Shown here: positions 5,003 to 7,108 of the stretch, piece after piece | Position numbering within the stretch: the first letter of the stretch is position 1 | Layout of the letters: each line of letters opens with the position of its first letter | Source: an uncultured Flammeovirgaceae bacterium | GTDB lineage: Bacteria > Bacteroidota > Bacteroidia > Cytophagales > Cyclobacteriaceae | Length of the DNA stretch: 7,108 bases | Direction of reading: 5' to 3' | Assembly (NCBI GenBank): GCA_946886805.1 | Contig: CAMPJM010000206.1 | Coordinates: 1 to 7,108, forward strand | Program-made: the position numbers and the translations under genes | The notes under the pieces: model-generated | The model's input: only the letters and a program-made list of their open reading frames with translations | Told to the model about the DNA's origin: nothing | Database searches by the model: none

Positions 5003-6874
5003 TTAATCGATTAATTCTGTTAGTGAGATTCCATTTTTCACTTTAGTAAGCCTTAAAAGGGCATTTTTGTTTTTTAAATATCTGGGGCTAAGAGGAACTC
5101 GATTCAAAACTTTTCTCAATCTTAGCTCCTCCATAGTGGGAATATGCTTCTCGGCAATTTTACCCACAAACAGCGGTTCCAGTTCTCCACCGGATTTTAA
5201 ATATTCCAACAATCGTATTAGACCTCTGAGGTAGATAATATCCTTTGTATAACCGCCTCCCTGATGAATTCTCGCTGCCACATCAAAGGAAGTTTCTTCA
5301 TCAAATTCGTAGTTTAAATTCAGCTCCCTAAATGTTTCTATGAAATCCCCTCCCTCGATTAACGAATGTGCTGCAATAACACGGGCAGCCAACAGCCGAA
5401 GTCTTTCTTTTGTCAAGCCACCTACCAGATATTCAGCCAAAACCGCCAAACCTTCCTGGAGTTCATCATAATCAGCAAATCCGCTGCTGAGTTGTTGCAA
5501 AGGCTGAGCCTTACCGTTATAAAAGGTCAAGACATGGGTGCCAACTTCGTGGTGAATAAGTGCATCCACCCGGTCTAATGGTGTTTTGAAGGTCTCACCA
5601 ATGTATAATTGACCTTTGGAAACCAAAAGTCCGATCACGTCAGATTTAATTTCCACACGGGCATCCAATTGAGGATGAAACTCCCGGTACCAGTCTATTT
5701 CACGCCTTGCGCTTTCGGCCAATGCATGGCAATCAGCCCATTCCTGAACGACCTGGTGAGTAGGGACAAATTTTTGAAGAATTCCTTTTGCCGCATTCAA
5801 AAGCGGCGTATCCACAGTTTTGTACAACCTCATGCTGCTATACATAAAATCTTTGGTGCCACGCTCCCTGAGCATGGTGATTTGTTTTTCCAATTCTTCC
5901 CTTTTATCTCTGAAAAGGAAGGCAAGAGTAGGATCGTCTATTTTGCTGATGTTAATCTTGTAAAGCTTTTCCTTTAAGTAGTCCGGATCAATAGGTAATA
6001 ATCTGTATTGGAATTCGGGATTCTTTTTAAACTTATTTTTAATGAAAAGCTGCCTTGCCTCATTCGTATTGATTGGCGAGACTAATAATAGAAATTGAAA
6101 CGTTGCCTCTATTTCTGCCAGTTTTTTATCTACATGCCACACCGCATTTTGTAATTTGCTACTTCCTAAAAGATGATAGCTTTCAATGGGAGATGAGGTT
6201 TGCACCCTCATAAACTCAAAAACTGTTTTTCGGAGTATTTTTGAAAGGTGGGTCTTTAACGTTCGAAAATAGACAGGATAGAATTCATTTGTAAGGTCAT
6301 TTTTAAAAATAGGTGGTATTTCGAGTCCTACAAGTAAGCAACCTGCTTCTTTATATTGTTCCTGAGATAGTAAAGGGATTTGTCCTTCGGCATTTCTGTC
6401 GTGCGTATATTCCAGAACAGTTTCAATATTCGGAAAACGTGATTTTAATTCTTGCAATCCGGATTTTAAAGCATTGATTGTAGCCGGAGCTTTGTCTTTC
6501 GCTGCCTTTATTTTGAAACTATTACTGCCAGGTTTTCCTATCCATAGTTCTATAACTATGAATGAACCGAAGGTTTTGGCGAGGTTTTTGGCAATTGCCT
6601 GGAGAAGCTGGGAGATATTTTGCTGCTGATAAGCTTCTGAGGAAATTATCAAGTAAGAAATTTCGCCTAACAAAAGTTTTAAAACCTGTTTGTTTTCCTG
6701 AGTGGAGAACCGGTATACCAACATAAAGGGCAGCGGTTTTTCAATTTTCAGTTTTCCATGTGGCGGGATGGTTTCTTTTACCTGTTTTTTCCTTGCTAAC
6801 TTATTTGTTATCCTTTCAATATTATCCTCGTTTGCAATATTCTCTTCCATTATTTTCCATTCACAATTAAACAT
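5003..6874 (-). CDS. DUF1704 / QEGLA-motif (MATCAP-like tyrosine carboxypeptidase domain) protein
   Basis: A 623-residue soluble protein. The C-terminal half (about 235-600) is the DUF1704 family, often annotated as flavohemoglobin expression-modulating QEGLA motif protein. It has HHEVGTH (441-447), giving an HExxxH zinc site with E443 as catalytic base, and QEGLA (473-477), whose E474 is the probable third ligand. This is the arrangement of the eukaryotic MATCAP tubulin tyrosine carboxypeptidase. R545-R554 region (YTKDIIYLRGL) and LEPLFVGKIA are further conserved-looking stretches. The first about 220 residues are an alpha/beta-looking region I do not recognise. No signal peptide or membrane segment is seen. 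The ATG at 6872-6874 was taken; a second ATG at 6848-6850 (MEENIANED) would give 615 residues and has GGAAA just upstream, so the true start is open. It is first in an operon with the ATP-grasp ligase. Family call firm; carboxypeptidase activity is inferred from family knowledge. Confidence 0.9.
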   Translation of the reverse strand: MFNCEWKIMEENIANEDNIERITNKLARKKQVKETIPPHGKLKIEKPLPFMLVYRFSTQENKQVLKLLLGEISYLIISSEAYQQQNISQLLQAIAKNLAKTFGSFIVIELWIGKPGSNSFKIKAAKDKAPATINALKSGLQELKSRFPNIETVLEYTHDRNAEGQIPLLSQEQYKEAGCLLVGLEIPPIFKNDLTNEFYPVYFRTLKTHLSKILRKTVFEFMRVQTSSPIESYHLLGSSKLQNAVWHVDKKLAEIEATFQFLLLVSPINTNEARQLFIKNKFKKNPEFQYRLLPIDPDYLKEKLYKINISKIDDPTLAFLFRDKREELEKQITMLRERGTKDFMYSSMRLYKTVDTPLLNAAKGILQKFVPTHQVVQEWADCHALAESARREIDWYREFHPQLDARVEIKSDVIGLLVSKGQLYIGETFKTPLDRVDALIHHEVGTHVLTFYNGKAQPLQQLSSGFADYDELQEGLAVLAEYLVGGLTKERLRLLAARVIAAHSLIEGGDFIETFRELNLNYEFDEETSFDVAARIHQGGGYTKDIIYLRGLIRLLEYLKSGGELEPLFVGKIAEKHIPTMEELRLRKVLNRVPLSPRYLKNKNALLRLTKVKNGISLTELID

Positions 6875-7034
6875 GCCCTAATAATTTAGAACCCATTTTA
6901 ACTAATTCAGTTATTTTGTTTGTTCTTTTTTTGATTGGAGTTTGTAATTGATGAAGGAATCAATAGTTTTGCAGTCCGATTTCCACAAGAGAACAAATTG
7001 TATCTTATTATGGAGATCAGCGTTCCAAATACCA
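6875..7034. other. Divergent spacer between the QEGLA operon and tRNA-Lys
   Basis: This 160-bp spacer holds the plus-strand tRNA promoter (6941-6971). On the minus strand I find no TAnnTTTG element for the QEGLA operon, and its leader is AT-rich without a clear Shine-Dalgarno. No gene is present. Confidence 0.7.
6941..6971 (+). promoter_or_regulatory. Bacteroidota consensus promoter for tRNA-Lys
   Basis: TTTG (6941-6944) at -33, exactly 19 bp, then TAGTTTTG (6964-6971), a full match to TAnnTTTG at -7. This is the known housekeeping promoter layout of Bacteroidota. Transcription would start near 6977, leaving a leader of about 55-60 nt removed by RNase P. The spacer contains a perfect inverted repeat ATTGAT/ATCAAT (6947-6952/6959-6964). 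Confidence 0.8.
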
Positions 7035-7107
7035 GATTCTGTAGCTCAGCTGGTAGAGCAACGCCCTTTTAAGGCGTGGGTCCTGGGTTCGAATCCCAGC
7101 GGGATCA
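7035..7107 (+). tRNA. tRNA-Lys, anticodon UUU
   Basis: A complete cloverleaf. The acceptor stem GATTCTG (7035-7041) pairs with CGGGATC (7100-7106), with two G-U pairs. The D arm is GCTC...GAGC. The anticodon stem ACGCC/GGCGT surrounds loop CTTTTAA with anticodon TTT at 7068-7070, which reads AAA/AAG lysine codons. The T arm is CTGGG TTCGAAT CCCAG and the discriminator is A7107. The window stops one base later, at a C, so whether CCA is encoded cannot be seen, nor whether more tRNA genes follow. It has its own promoter and is divergent from the QEGLA operon. Confidence 0.97.
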
Positions 7108-7108
7108 C

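Noticed and set aside
4039..5014. Plus-strand frames at 4039-4248 and 4826-5014
   Set aside because: Antisense shadows of the ATP-grasp gene; no start signals or domain features.
5366..5977. Plus-strand frames at 5366-5578 and 5609-5977
   Set aside because: Antisense to the QEGLA-protein gene, including its HExxxH region; no independent support.
1..7108. CRISPR array, insertion sequence, integrase or phage genes
   Set aside because: No regularly spaced repeats, transposase or integrase motifs; the tRNA gene is cut by the window edge, so an attachment site there cannot be judged.

Overview
The window looks like ordinary chromosome from a member of the Bacteroidota, possibly Chitinophagia or Sphingobacteriia (the class is a guess). 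The evidence is: AT-rich intergenic DNA, almost no Shine-Dalgarno sequences before the starts, a textbook Bacteroidota promoter (TTTG, 19 bp, TAnnTTTG) ahead of the tRNA gene, a DUF4199 membrane protein, and a TPR protein with a C-terminus I associate with this phylum.

Layout. Positions 1-579 (+) hold the 3' end of a tetratricopeptide-repeat gene. Positions 580-1067 hold no convincing gene, but include a GC-richer stretch (about 630-930) full of short inverted repeats; it looks like a structured RNA or an interspersed repeat. A TetR-family repressor gene (1068-1658, -) and rarA (1832-3100, +; AAA+ ATPase of stalled replication forks) diverge from a 173-bp spacer with operator-like inverted repeats. 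The gap between convergent genes at 3101-3381 carries several hairpins arranged as a symmetric repeat unit. Next, all on the minus strand, come a DUF4199 four-helix membrane protein (3382-3852), a GshB-like ATP-grasp ligase (3957-5000) and a 623-residue DUF1704/QEGLA-motif metallopeptidase-like protein (5003-6874). The last two are only 2 bp apart. The window ends with tRNA-Lys(UUU) on the plus strand behind its own promoter, cut after the first C of the 3' CCA position.

How the genes fit together. The clearest functional unit is the two-gene operon of the QEGLA protein followed by the ATP-grasp ligase. The first has an HExxxH plus downstream Glu site, as in the MATCAP tyrosine carboxypeptidases. 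The second has the full GshB-type ATP/Mg2+ site, but no gamma-glutamylcysteine ligase gene is beside it. A ligase and a C-terminal peptidase made together suggest a ligation/removal cycle on a peptide or protein C-terminus, or a small peptide pathway; that is inference. The TetR gene may control itself, and its usual effector gene is not visible. The remaining genes appear to be unrelated housekeeping neighbours.
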